From a virus, in IMG/VR virus record IMGVR_UViG_3300030060_007748, positions 1-22,484 of that record: a stretch of DNA of 22,484 bases; one strand, 5' to 3'. The notes under the pieces are model-generated. The model was not told the origin of the DNA. It saw only the letters and a program-made list of their open reading frames with translations, and did not search any database. Both the position numbers and the translations under genes were made by a program. The stretch's first letter is position 1. The number at the start of each line of letters is the position of its first letter. Below are positions 7,858 through 13,939 of the stretch, in pieces.

Positions 7858-8238
7858 CTAGCTTCTGTGAATTTTAGTTGGGTCTTTTACACCTTGAAGT
7901 GCCATACCACCAAATTTCTTTTTTTTAAGACTTTTTTGTTCAATAACATAGTCATCTAGTTTTTTACCACCTTTTTCACCAGTGATATCAACACCTGCGT
8001 CTTCTAATTCTTTTTTAAATCTTCTTTCATTTTTAATTTCTTTATATTTAGTAGCTAGTTTTTTACCGATTTTTTTTGCACCTTTTACGACTAATGGAGC
8101 TGCTCGTAATAAACCACCAAGATAAGCCTGATTACTCATAGCCTCTTCAATAGCTTTTCCTCTTTTTTCTTCATAACTTGTCAATATACCATCTTTGTCA
8201 AGATCGGCTTTATTTGGATTTTTAAGTGAATTTTTCAT
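7858..8238 (-). CDS. Small basic protein with an EF-hand-type calcium loop
   Basis: A 126-residue protein. Residues 12-23 (DLDKDGILTSYE) fit the 12-residue EF-hand loop with acidic ligands at D12, D14, D16 and E23, G17 at position 6 and L19 at position 8. Only one loop is present. Residues about 36-75 are an apolar/basic stretch (AYLGGLLRAAPLVVKGAKKI), probably an amphipathic helix. The rest is lysine-rich and ends GMALQGVKDPTKIHRS. A single EF loop in a small virion-type protein could bind calcium as a structural ion in seawater; that is inference. It lies 2 bases downstream of the basic 206-residue gene. Confidence 0.6.
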   Translation of the reverse strand: MKNSLKNPNKADLDKDGILTSYEEKRGKAIEEAMSNQAYLGGLLRAAPLVVKGAKKIGKKLATKYKEIKNERRFKKELEDAGVDITGEKGGKKLDDYVIEQKSLKKKKFGGMALQGVKDPTKIHRS

Positions 8239-8240
8239 AA

Positions 8241-8861
8241 TTAAAGTATATCCTTATAATAGTTCTTTGCAAACCCTCCCTTTGCAAAATCAAAGTTACC
8301 TTCAATACTTAGTTGCCTTGAAATTTTTCCTGTCTTGTTATCTTTAGCAATCTGCCCTCGTACTCTACCATATTTTCCTCCAATTTTACCAACAACTCCT
8401 TTAGTTTGTTTTTTGTCTTCATAAAAAGGTGTTTTAACATCCGTATATTCTTTAAACAGTTCAACAGAAACATCAGGTAATTTTTCATTTGTTTTTTTAA
8501 GTTCGACAGCAGGTCGCTTATAACTACGCTTTACATCTCCTAAATTAATTTCACTAAAATCAAATTTAGGTTTCAAAGAGAATTTTTTTCTTGGTTTAAC
8601 TATAAATTTACCATTATCCGCAAAGGTTTTTACATTTGTAGGTTTACCACCTACACCTTGAGCTTTTGCTCTTTTTCTTTTTACTGCACTTTTTCTTTGT
8701 GATTCTGACATTCTTCGTGCCTTTGCTAAAGGAACACACTTAGGGTATTTTCTTTTTTTATCAGTTTTAAGTTTACTTCGACCACATTTAGAATATGATC
8801 CATCAGCTTTCTTGGAGCCTATATCAACCCAATTTTGTGAGAACCACTTTTTTAAACCCAT
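8241..8861 (-). CDS. Basic Cys/Trp motif protein (DUF5872-like) with NYYKD tag
   Basis: A 206-residue, very basic protein. Residues 4-66 (KKWFSQNWVDIGSKKADG, then KCGRSKL, YPKCVPLAKARRMSESQRKSA) contain two tryptophans and two cysteines (C26, C42) in an order I associate with the DUF5872 family found in large phages; that name is from memory. The remainder is lysine-rich and ends KGGFAKNYYKDIL, sharing the last residues with the next gene. Such basic proteins may associate with packaged DNA, but no function is proven. Coupled by TAATG to the preceding 99-residue gene. Confidence 0.6.
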   Translation of the reverse strand: MGLKKWFSQNWVDIGSKKADGSYSKCGRSKLKTDKKRKYPKCVPLAKARRMSESQRKSAVKRKRAKAQGVGGKPTNVKTFADNGKFIVKPRKKFSLKPKFDFSEINLGDVKRSYKRPAVELKKTNEKLPDVSVELFKEYTDVKTPFYEDKKQTKGVVGKIGGKYGRVRGQIAKDNKTGKISRQLSIEGNFDFAKGGFAKNYYKDIL

Positions 8862-9160
8862 TACATTAAATCTTTATAATAATTTGAAGCAGAAGGATTT
8901 GTTATCGTGTCACCATCAACATCCACACTCACTGGTGAACCCATGACAGCGTGTCCTCCAACATTAAATTCATAATTTGTTTCAGCAAAAATTCCTTTAT
9001 TGGCAGGTTTAGGTCCTTTAAAATCTTTTCGCTTTACACCACTTGGATCTTTAATTTTACCTGCACAAATTTTGGATGCATAAGCATTTGCATATGCACT
9101 TGGATAAACCTTAAATTTTCTTTTTGCAGCAGCTTTGCCTCTAGCACATAGTTTTGTCAT
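8861..9160 (-). CDS. Small basic conserved protein with NYYKDLM tag
   Basis: A 99-residue protein. Residues 5-48 (CARGKAAAKRKFKVYPSAYA, then KICAGKIKDPSGVKRKDFKG) are strongly conserved in my memory of marine phage and algal-virus proteins: a lysine/arginine-rich element with C5 and C32. The C-terminal half is acidic and ends ASNYYKDLM, like the end of the following gene's product (KNYYKDIL). No enzymatic motif. A DNA-associated or capsid-interior role is possible but not shown. A GGGGGT sequence about 7 bases upstream of the ATG may serve as ribosome site. Confidence 0.65.
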   Translation of the reverse strand: MTKLCARGKAAAKRKFKVYPSAYANAYASKICAGKIKDPSGVKRKDFKGPKPANKGIFAETNYEFNVGGHAVMGSPVSVDVDGDTITNPSASNYYKDLM

Positions 9161-9266
9161 ATTTATACCCCCATCTATTTTCAGATAAATCCCAAACTTG
9201 TTTTGTTTCTTTTGGTATTTTAATTACGAAATTGCTAAACTTAATTATATTTTTGGTTACTTGCAT
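9141..9266 (-). CDS. 41-residue micro-ORF filling the gap between two genes
   Basis: An ATG at 9266 with an excellent ribosome site (AAGGAG, 8 bases upstream) opens a 41-residue frame: begins MQVTKNIIKFSNFVIKIPKE, continues KQVWDLSENRWGYKYDK, stops TAG. It overlaps the end of the 73-residue gene by 26 bases and the start of the 99-residue gene by 20 bases, and so fills the only gap between them. I do not recognise it. The ribosome site and exact fit argue that it is translated; the length leaves doubt. Confidence 0.5.
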   Translation of the reverse strand: MQVTKNIIKFSNFVIKIPKETKQVWDLSENRWGYKYDKTMC

Positions 9267-9462
9267 CTATAAAACTCCTTATAATATCAATTTTATGTTC
9301 ATTACTTGATACAATATCTACTTGTTTATCTATTTCATCTATTATATTAGGATGTTCACCTATTCCAACAGCGTTTTCTAGATAAATTTTTATGGTTGCA
9401 TTTGCCTTTTCAATATTTGCTTCATAAACTTTTACCAAAGCATTTATTATATCATCTTTCAT
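9241..9462 (-). CDS. 73-residue conserved helical protein
   Basis: A 73-residue acidic, helical protein with the central motif NAVGIGEHPNIIDEIDKQ. I recognise the VGIGEHP element from small proteins in many marine phage genomes, always of unknown function. Two helices flank the motif (IINALVKVYEANIEKANATI and a C-terminal helix). It starts at an ATG that overlaps the stop of a 33-residue basic ORF by one base (TAATG), so its translation is probably coupled. It lies downstream of the endolysin. Confidence 0.6.
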   Translation of the reverse strand: MKDDIINALVKVYEANIEKANATIKIYLENAVGIGEHPNIIDEIDKQVDIVSSNEHKIDIIRSFIDASNQKYN

Positions 9463-9563
9463 TATGTTATCACTTTTTTTTTATTCTTTCTAGTCTTTGC
9501 AAACTTGCGTTTCTGTCGAGTTTTCTCAATTTGTTGTTTCATTTGGCTTCTACCTATGACCAT
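9462..9563 (-). CDS. 33-residue very basic micro-ORF
   Basis: The frame starts MVIGRSQMKQQIEKTRQ and ends KFAKTRKNKKKVIT; roughly two in five residues are lysine or arginine. The ATG at 9563 lies 10 bases inside the end of the endolysin gene, with GAGG about 10 bases upstream. The stop overlaps the next ATG as TAATG, the same junction used by several clear genes here. That architecture supports translation. It may bind nucleic acid; nothing more can be said. Confidence 0.5.
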   Translation of the reverse strand: MVIGRSQMKQQIEKTRQKRKFAKTRKNKKKVIT

Positions 9564-10015
9564 GGAAAATACCTCGTCTTTCCTTTAGCATCTTTATAAG
9601 CCTTTAAAAATTGTTTGCGACAATCATCGGTATATGATACATGCACCCATCCGCTATTTGGACCTTCTGATTCTTTATAAAATTCTAATATCAGCTGATC
9701 ATATTTAATATTGTTATGAATCCAACTCGCAAGAATTTTATTATCTAAACCAAATATTTCAATGTCTGCAGCCTCACCTTTACAGTGTTGGGATTTACCT
9801 GAAGAACCTATAGCTTCACTCAATCGAGCTGACCTAAATCCTGAAGATATAATAACTGGTTTTTCAAATTTATTGCGAATTGGCTGAAGAACATTTTCGC
9901 AAAGTTTTGTTAATGCTAAAACTTGCATCTGATTTGGTTTATTGTCAAACCCTAGCCGAGTTGATGTTTGTGACTTTGTTAGTTCTGCCAGAGAAAAGTT
10001 TTCTGTTAAATTCAT
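9554..10015 (-). CDS. Endolysin, M15-family L-Ala-D-Glu / D-Ala peptidase
   Basis: A 153-residue single-domain zinc peptidase of the M15 (VanY/endolysin) type. The N-terminus NFSLAELTKSQTSTRLGFDN is characteristic. Zinc ligands are visible as H77 and D84 (SQHCKGEAADIE) and H125 (GWVHVSY); E111 (LILEFY) is the probable catalytic base. It would cleave peptide bonds in peptidoglycan to release progeny. It has no signal peptide, so it needs a holin or a membrane partner. The ATG at 10015 has no clear ribosome site and lies 71 bases inside an overlapping membrane-protein ORF; translational coupling is likely. A later ATG (residue 30) would remove the conserved N-terminus, so the long start is preferred. 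Confidence 0.85.
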   Translation of the reverse strand: MNLTENFSLAELTKSQTSTRLGFDNKPNQMQVLALTKLCENVLQPIRNKFEKPVIISSGFRSARLSEAIGSSGKSQHCKGEAADIEIFGLDNKILASWIHNNIKYDQLILEFYKESEGPNSGWVHVSYTDDCRKQFLKAYKDAKGKTRYFPWS

Positions 10016-10136
10016 ATAATTTATTGATTGGATAAGAAATTATTGCCCAAACACCCCATATTGAAAAGAAAAATAAAAAACCTATGAATAAAATTAAAGT
10101 TACTAAAACATCCAAGATATCACTAATAAACCACAT
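9945..10136 (-). CDS. 63-residue membrane ORF overlapping the endolysin start
   Basis: A 63-residue frame with one long hydrophobic segment at residues about 4-34 (LVTLILFIGFLFFFSIWGVW) followed by a basic tail (KLYEFNRKLFSGRTNKVTN). The last 71 bases overlap the endolysin in another frame, and the first 34 overlap a 37-residue membrane ORF. It has no clear ribosome site. Position next to an endolysin and the single membrane helix make it a candidate lysis protein (holin, antiholin or pinholin type). It could also be chance; an independent holin-like gene lies at 18295-18663. Confidence 0.45.
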   Translation of the reverse strand: MWFISDILDVLVTLILFIGFLFFFSIWGVWAIISYPINKLYEFNRKLFSGRTNKVTNINSARV

Positions 10137-10216
10137 AATACAATCACTATAAGATCTTTATTAGTAACATACAAGTCTTTTATCATATCTTTATAAAATT
10201 TAATTTTTTCTAACAT
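10103..10216 (-). CDS. 37-residue single-helix membrane micropeptide
   Basis: The frame from the ATG at 10216 reads MLEKIKFYKDMIKDLYVTNK, then a hydrophobic helix DLIVIVLCGLLVISWMF ending at the stop. The ribosome site AGGAGG lies 8 bases upstream; an earlier ATG at 10222 is too close to it. The gene overlaps the preceding basic-protein gene by 7 bases. A basic, cytoplasmic N-terminus followed by a C-terminal membrane anchor would fit a lysis accessory or membrane-bound regulator. I do not recognise a named family. Confidence 0.55.
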   Translation of the reverse strand: MLEKIKFYKDMIKDLYVTNKDLIVIVLCGLLVISWMF

Positions 10217-10518
10217 CTCCATCTCCTCCTTGCTTGGCAAATTCGTTTGTTAGGTGTTTTTCTACAGTTTACATTGTGCATCTTCATTTGTCCACGACTC
10301 CTAGCACAATAAGATTTTCTTCGTTTAGATCTAGATTTACTCGGTTTTTTTTCTGTTACAGCAGTTTGTAGTTTTGAACCAGGATTTTTACGCCTGTAAG
10401 CTTTCACTCCTGCTTCGGTCATTCCAGCTCCAGATTTAGTAGGTCTATAATTTTTTTTATTACGAGCAGGCATACCTCCTGCTTTAAGACCTAATAAATC
10501 CAAAACATAATTATCCAT
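10210..10518 (-). CDS. Arg/Lys/Cys-rich small protein (DUF6321-like)
   Basis: A 102-residue highly basic protein. Residues about 27-100 (RPTKSGAGMTEAGVKAYRRK, NPGSKLQTAV, KSKRRKSYCARSRGQM-like stretch, ICQARRRWRC) match a widely distributed small phage protein family that I associate with DUF6321 (name from memory). It may bind DNA or act inside the virion. The start chosen is the ATG at 10518, which overlaps the preceding stop (ATGGATAA). The same frame is open further upstream to 10590 but that extension lies entirely inside the preceding gene. An internal ATG at 10473 has its AGGAGG only one base away, too close to work well. Confidence 0.65.
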   Translation of the reverse strand: MDNYVLDLLGLKAGGMPARNKKNYRPTKSGAGMTEAGVKAYRRKNPGSKLQTAVTEKKPSKSRSKRRKSYCARSRGQMKMHNVNCRKTPNKRICQARRRWRC

Positions 10519-11116
10519 AGTAAACTGTTGCACTTCCTGCAGAACCTGCAGGAATATCAATATAAGCTCCTGCATTAAACAAAATACCATCGTCAGGAAT
10601 GTAAGGCTCTATATAATCTTTAGTTGTTGTAGCAACTAAAAAAGAAAATAAAGTTGTTCCTGATGGAGAAGTATTTTTAAATGCAATAGTGTCAATAGTT
10701 CCACCTGTAGTAATCTGCATTCCTTTTACTCTCGTTCTACCAGCAAAAATTACTCCTGTCACATGATTTGAGTGACCTATAGAAGTATTAGTTGAAACAG
10801 ATCCATTAGTTGCTACTTGACTTACTGACTTATAAAACAAAGTAGTAAAAACAGTGGTAGAATTTGGTCCTGCTATAACTTCACTTTGTGCATCTCCATT
10901 AACATCTGTGCCTGTTACAGTAAAATTTACTCCAGATATATTACCACTAGATGTAAATGATACTTTTGGAGCAGTATTATCATTTGCATAAGTACCATTT
11001 GTTGAAGCTGAAGTAAGGGTAAAATTAGCAGCTCCTGATACTGTCTGAGCGACCCCCAATGCCGTGGTGGAAGCTGCTACAGGTACAAAAGTTTTGACTT
11101 GTAATTGTAAACCCAT
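10511..11116 (-). CDS. Beta-rich structural protein
   Basis: A 201-residue protein rich in T, S, G, N and V, with repeated beta-strand patterns (NFTLTSASTNGTY, VSFTSSGNISGVNFTVTGTD) and a C-terminal DGILFNAGAYIDIPAGSAGSATVYYG. No signal peptide or membrane helix. Composition and position right after the first gene of operon B suggest a virion surface or tail protein. I recognise similar proteins in marine phages only as hypothetical structural proteins. The ATG follows AGGAGT. Confidence 0.6.
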   Translation of the reverse strand: MGLQLQVKTFVPVAASTTALGVAQTVSGAANFTLTSASTNGTYANDNTAPKVSFTSSGNISGVNFTVTGTDVNGDAQSEVIAGPNSTTVFTTLFYKSVSQVATNGSVSTNTSIGHSNHVTGVIFAGRTRVKGMQITTGGTIDTIAFKNTSPSGTTLFSFLVATTTKDYIEPYIPDDGILFNAGAYIDIPAGSAGSATVYYG

Positions 11117-11124
11117 GATAACTC

Positions 11125-11844
11125 CTATCTGTCTGAAGCAGCAAACATATAATCAATTGATGTAACTTTAGTTCCAGTAGCATTACCTGATAAAGACATT
11201 GCAGCTACTGTTAAAATTTCATCAGTTGGAATATTATCTGTATGTGTTGCAACTAATTTTCTATTTACAAAAAAGTCAACTTTTCCTGTGCTCTGACAAC
11301 GAATACTTAATGTAACATCAGTATCGTTTGTCATATCAATACCAGAATCTGTTGAAGTTTCTGTACCATCTTTTTCTGTTTTACAAAGAATTGATGCATC
11401 ACCATCGTCTTTTTGAAATACAATTCTGTCCGTTGCTGTAAGCATAGCTTCAGGATTGGTTGCAAAATTAATAGTAAAACCAAAACATAGATCGGTGTCA
11501 GTTACATCAGATGTTCTAACTTTAGTTTCAAACCAAAGATCTTTGTTAGCTTGTACTTGAAAAATTTCATTTTTCTGAATCGAAGCACCATCGTTATCTG
11601 TGGTTGCTGTTGAATTAAGATTGACTAAACCATTAAGTTGATCCGCTGCAATAGCTACAGATGCACCTGAGTCTTTTACGACAGTCCATCTGTGACCTGT
11701 ATTAGAATCAAATCCAATTCTATCGAAATCATCAAAATAAACTACATAATCTGGGTTTTTATCAATCGGTAAGTTTTCAAACCATTTCTTTTCATTATTT
11801 TTTCCTGCGAAAAGAATAGGTCCTGTAAAATGTACTCCTGCCAT
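11125..11844 (-). CDS. Jelly-roll-type structural protein, first gene of operon B
   Basis: A 239-residue protein. The N-terminus MAGVHFTGPILFAGKNN, the block PDYVVYFDDFDRIGFDSNTG, then DLWFETKVRTSDVTDTDLC, FATNPEAMLTATDRIVFQ and GKVDFFVNRKLVATHTDNIP form a beta sandwich like concanavalin A lectins. I recognise this family from many marine phage structural modules; it is probably a virion surface or decoration protein. It is the promoter-proximal gene of the leftward operon and has AGGAG 6 bases before the ATG, which fits high expression. No catalytic residues are evident. Confidence 0.7.
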   Translation of the reverse strand: MAGVHFTGPILFAGKNNEKKWFENLPIDKNPDYVVYFDDFDRIGFDSNTGHRWTVVKDSGASVAIAADQLNGLVNLNSTATTDNDGASIQKNEIFQVQANKDLWFETKVRTSDVTDTDLCFGFTINFATNPEAMLTATDRIVFQKDDGDASILCKTEKDGTETSTDSGIDMTNDTDVTLSIRCQSTGKVDFFVNRKLVATHTDNIPTDEILTVAAMSLSGNATGTKVTSIDYMFAASDR

Positions 11845-11862
11845 TTTTTCTCCTAGTTAAAA

Positions 11863-11902
11863 GATATAGTCCTCTAGGGTGTCTGCCAAGCCAGTCTATA
11901 TC
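11863..11902 (-). promoter_or_regulatory. Structured leader of operon B with inverted repeat
   Basis: The 170-base gap 11845-12011 separates the divergent operons. Within it a perfect 7-base inverted repeat, GATATAG (11863-11869) and CTATATC (11896-11902), brackets a 26-base loop. A second, imperfect dyad begins CCAAG (11886-11890) and ends CTTGG (11916-11920). Both would lie in the 5' leader or promoter of the leftward operon. No leftward promoter is clear: TTGGCA-17-TATCTT is the best candidate and is weak. A phage-specific late promoter or a leader RNA structure is possible. Confidence 0.4.
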
Positions 11903-11957
11903 CAGTTTATATTGTCTTGGTTATTTAATTGTACTCTTAATAAAAAAAAAGTAAATA

Positions 11958-11990
11958 TTGTGTTGACATCACATCTAAAATATGTATAAA
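11958..11990 (+). promoter_or_regulatory. Sigma70-type promoter P1 with operator-like dyad
   Basis: A perfect -35 box TTGACA (11963-11968), 16 bases, then TATAAA (11985-11990). The dyad TGTGTTGACATCACA covers the -35 box. Transcription would start near 11997, leaving a leader of only about 15 bases before the ATG at 12012, with AAGGAG at 12000-12005. The same promoter recurs at 13603-13636. Confidence 0.75.
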
Positions 11991-12011
11991 TAAGATAATA
12001 AGGAGAAAAAA

Positions 12012-13253
12012 ATGAAACAAATTAAAGAAATAATATTAAATAAGACTATCGCAGTTGAAGAAAATCGTGAGTTCAAAAGAGGTTTAGACAGACTTAATAA
12101 AAAGTTAAAAAAATTAAATCTACCTGAAACAGAAATAATTAGTAAAGAATATAAATTAACTGTGCATGAAGATTCAAGAGGAAGAAGAGAAATTTGTGAA
12201 TTTCATTATAAAATTAAAACACAAACTCAAATTAATCCTGATTATGAATTATTAGGTGTTGTTGAAAAAGTTGGTAAAGATATTTGGGTACAAAGAAGTT
12301 TTCAAGAAGATGTAGGTGATTTAACCCCAAACCATAAATTAACTTGTAGTCATTGTAATAAAAAAAGATTAAGAAAAAGATATTTTGTTTTTAAGAAAAA
12401 CAATGAATTAGTTTATATTGGTTCTGATTGTCAAGATCATTACATAAGTTTTGATCCAAGTTTTTTTAATTTTTGGGATACTGATTCTCCTAACATTGAA
12501 GTAGGTGGTTCAGGAAGTGATTTTACTTTTCCATTAAATAGATTTTTAAATATCGTTAGAAAGATTGTAAAAGAAGATGGTGAATATATCTCAGTAGCTA
12601 AATCAGTAAGTATGTATCAATTAATGAATGAAGATGCTACCAATGATGAAATAAATGCTCTTGGAGATAAATTTGCAACCAAAAAAAAGGTTGACGATTT
12701 TATTGCTCGTTCTTCTTTTGAAGAACTTTCTAAGATTTCTAATAATGATAAAGAAATTAATGAAATTATTACTACTGTTAAAAATGATTTATCTGATGCT
12801 AAATCTGATTATGAAATTAATCTTAAAAATGGTTTATCAACTGAATATGTTGTTGCTAAATCAAGAGGGATAGTAGCGAGTGTATTTGCTTATTTAGATA
12901 ATAAAAAAAGAAAAGAAGAATTAGACAGAATTAAAGCTGAAAAAGAAGCACAAAAAGATAGTTTAAAGCATATTGGGACTGTTGGGGAAAAGCATGTTCT
13001 TGATGTTAAACTTGTAGATAGAAGATGGATAGATAATCCATTTGGTGGTTCATATTTGTGGACACTAACTACTAAAGATAATCAAATTATTAAGTCATTT
13101 AGTAATTCTTCGATATTTGATTTTTTCTACAATGATGAAAAAGAAATAATTAAAGACAAATTTATTAAGTTTAATGCAATAATAAAAAAACATGGCGAAT
13201 ACAATGGATTTAAAGAAACTTTAATAAAGGTTTCTAGTAGGAAACCTATTTAG
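12012..13253 (+). CDS. Zinc-motif and OB-fold protein, probable early/nucleic-acid-binding
   Basis: A 413-residue protein. Residues 112-143 hold a zinc-type motif, C112-x2-C115 then C140 with H143 (CSHCNKKRLRKRYFVF, then IGSDCQDHY), a pattern I recognise from plasmid and phage proteins of the form CxHCxxxRxRxxxYxV...GxxC. Residues 295-318 are a charged helix. Residues about 319-413 form an OB-like beta domain ending in KFNAIIKKHGEYNGFKETLI, a motif typical of small OB domains. It probably handles single-stranded nucleic acid, but the substrate is unknown. It is the first gene of the rightward island, with promoter P1 and a good ribosome site. Its DNA looks even more AT-rich than its neighbours (by eye). 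Confidence 0.7.
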   Translation: MKQIKEIILNKTIAVEENREFKRGLDRLNKKLKKLNLPETEIISKEYKLTVHEDSRGRREICEFHYKIKTQTQINPDYELLGVVEKVGKDIWVQRSFQEDVGDLTPNHKLTCSHCNKKRLRKRYFVFKKNNELVYIGSDCQDHYISFDPSFFNFWDTDSPNIEVGGSGSDFTFPLNRFLNIVRKIVKEDGEYISVAKSVSMYQLMNEDATNDEINALGDKFATKKKVDDFIARSSFEELSKISNNDKEINEIITTVKNDLSDAKSDYEINLKNGLSTEYVVAKSRGIVASVFAYLDNKKRKEELDRIKAEKEAQKDSLKHIGTVGEKHVLDVKLVDRRWIDNPFGGSYLWTLTTKDNQIIKSFSNSSIFDFFYNDEKEIIKDKFIKFNAIIKKHGEYNGFKETLIKVSSRKPI

Positions 13254-13261
13254 GAGAAAAA

Positions 13262-13330
13262 ATGGAAATAGTCTTAATTTATATGATCTTAGGTTTAGCT
13301 GTTTATTTTTGGGAGGGTAAACAAAAATGA
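13262..13330 (+). CDS. 22-residue membrane micropeptide
   Basis: The frame MEIVLIYMILGLAVYFWEG plus KQK starts 8 bases after the preceding stop, with AGGAG 5 bases before the ATG, and ends with a TGA that overlaps the next ATG (ATGA). It is almost entirely one membrane helix with a short basic cytoplasmic end. Ribosome site plus ATGA junction make it more likely to be translated than not. Its role is unknown; its in-frame GGGAGGG supplies the ribosome site of the next gene, so coupling may be a purpose. Confidence 0.55.
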   Translation: MEIVLIYMILGLAVYFWEGKQK

Positions 13331-13566
13331 CAAAAAAATATATACACATAAATCAACATAAAATAAGAAGTAATTTAAAAAATAATTTAAATGAACCTGT
13401 AATAACAGTCAAAACAAGTAAACAAAATATCTACGGACACGAAGTAACTATCCTCGGTGAATCAAAAGTATTATATGGAGGGAATAACAAACCAATATTA
13501 AGTTGTGGAGCTAGAGTAGTTATAGAAACACATAGCGATGTTTTAGTAGATGGAAAAAAAATTTGA
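13327..13566 (+). CDS. 79-residue conserved protein of unknown function
   Basis: A small protein beginning MTKKYIHINQHKIRSNLKNN, followed by PVITVKTSKQNIYGHEVTIL and SCGARVVIETHSDVLVDG. I recognise this family as frequent in marine phages but without known role. It looks like a single small beta domain with a basic, helical N-terminus. Start is fixed by GGAGGG and an ATGA overlap with the preceding micropeptide. It lies in the rightward island with a nucleic-acid-binding-type protein, so an early or regulatory role is conceivable. No membrane segment or catalytic motif is seen. Confidence 0.65.
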   Translation: MTKKYIHINQHKIRSNLKNNLNEPVITVKTSKQNIYGHEVTILGESKVLYGGNNKPILSCGARVVIETHSDVLVDGKKI

Positions 13567-13602
13567 ACCATTTACAATCCTAAATCGTTTAATAAGTAGA
13601 TA

Positions 13603-13636
13603 ATGTGTTGACATCACATCTAAAATACTATATAAA
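13603..13636 (+). promoter_or_regulatory. Sigma70-type promoter P2 with operator-like dyad
   Basis: TTGACA (13608-13613), 17 bases, TATAAA (13631-13636). The 17-base dyad ATGTGTTGACATCACAT (13603-13619) is nearly palindromic (only the centre and two symmetric bases break it) and covers the -35 box. It shares a 24-base and a 16-base identical block with P1 (11959-11982 and 11985-12000), the blocks being 3 rather than 2 bases apart here. Confidence 0.75.
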
Positions 13637-13668
13637 TAAGATAATATTAATTTAACGGAGAAAAAAAA

Positions 13669-13929
13669 ATGAAAACAAAAACTGAACTATTTGAACAATT
13701 TGATAAAGATATTTTAGATTTTTATAAAGGAATGGTCATTTCTTTAAAAGAAAATCATAATCAAACACCTGACAACCAAAGCGAAGACTGTATGTCCATT
13801 GAAGATTATACAGTAAGAGCTATTTGGCTAAATAAGGCATGTGGAATAAGCAAATGTTTTGAGGAACATTATACTGTTATAAAAGAAAAGTTTTATCAAT
13901 ATGGATTAAAATTAATAAAAGCTAATTGA
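13669..13929 (+). CDS. 86-residue acidic protein of unknown function
   Basis: A helical protein (MKTKTELFEQFDKDILDFYK...) with three cysteines (EDCMS, NKACGISKCFEEHY) and no signal peptide. I do not recognise a family. It has its own promoter P2 and an ACGGAG ribosome site 8 bases before the ATG, and is followed 10 bases later by the strong bidirectional terminator. A separately controlled small gene of this size at the end of the island could be a regulator or anti-host protein, but that is inference from arrangement only. Confidence 0.6.
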   Translation: MKTKTELFEQFDKDILDFYKGMVISLKENHNQTPDNQSEDCMSIEDYTVRAIWLNKACGISKCFEEHYTVIKEKFYQYGLKLIKAN

Positions 13930-13939
13930 TCGTACTAAT

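Noticed and set aside
10519-10590. N-terminal extension of the basic 102-residue protein to 10590
   Set aside because: The extension lies wholly within the preceding gene and its hydrophobic peptide does not fit the basic protein; the ATG at 10518 sits at a normal stop-start overlap.
11863-11920. A tRNA or other folded RNA gene in the divergent gap
   Set aside because: The dyads do not form a cloverleaf, and no T-arm or anticodon arm pattern is visible.
12655-12873. A leucine-rich rightward ORF inside the zinc/OB gene
   Set aside because: Out-of-frame shadow of the larger gene with low-complexity L/K content.
11958-13646. The duplicated promoter sequence as a CRISPR-like repeat or attachment site
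   Set aside because: Only two copies, about 1.6 kb apart, each placed correctly as promoter of the gene after it; no integrase or tRNA end is present.
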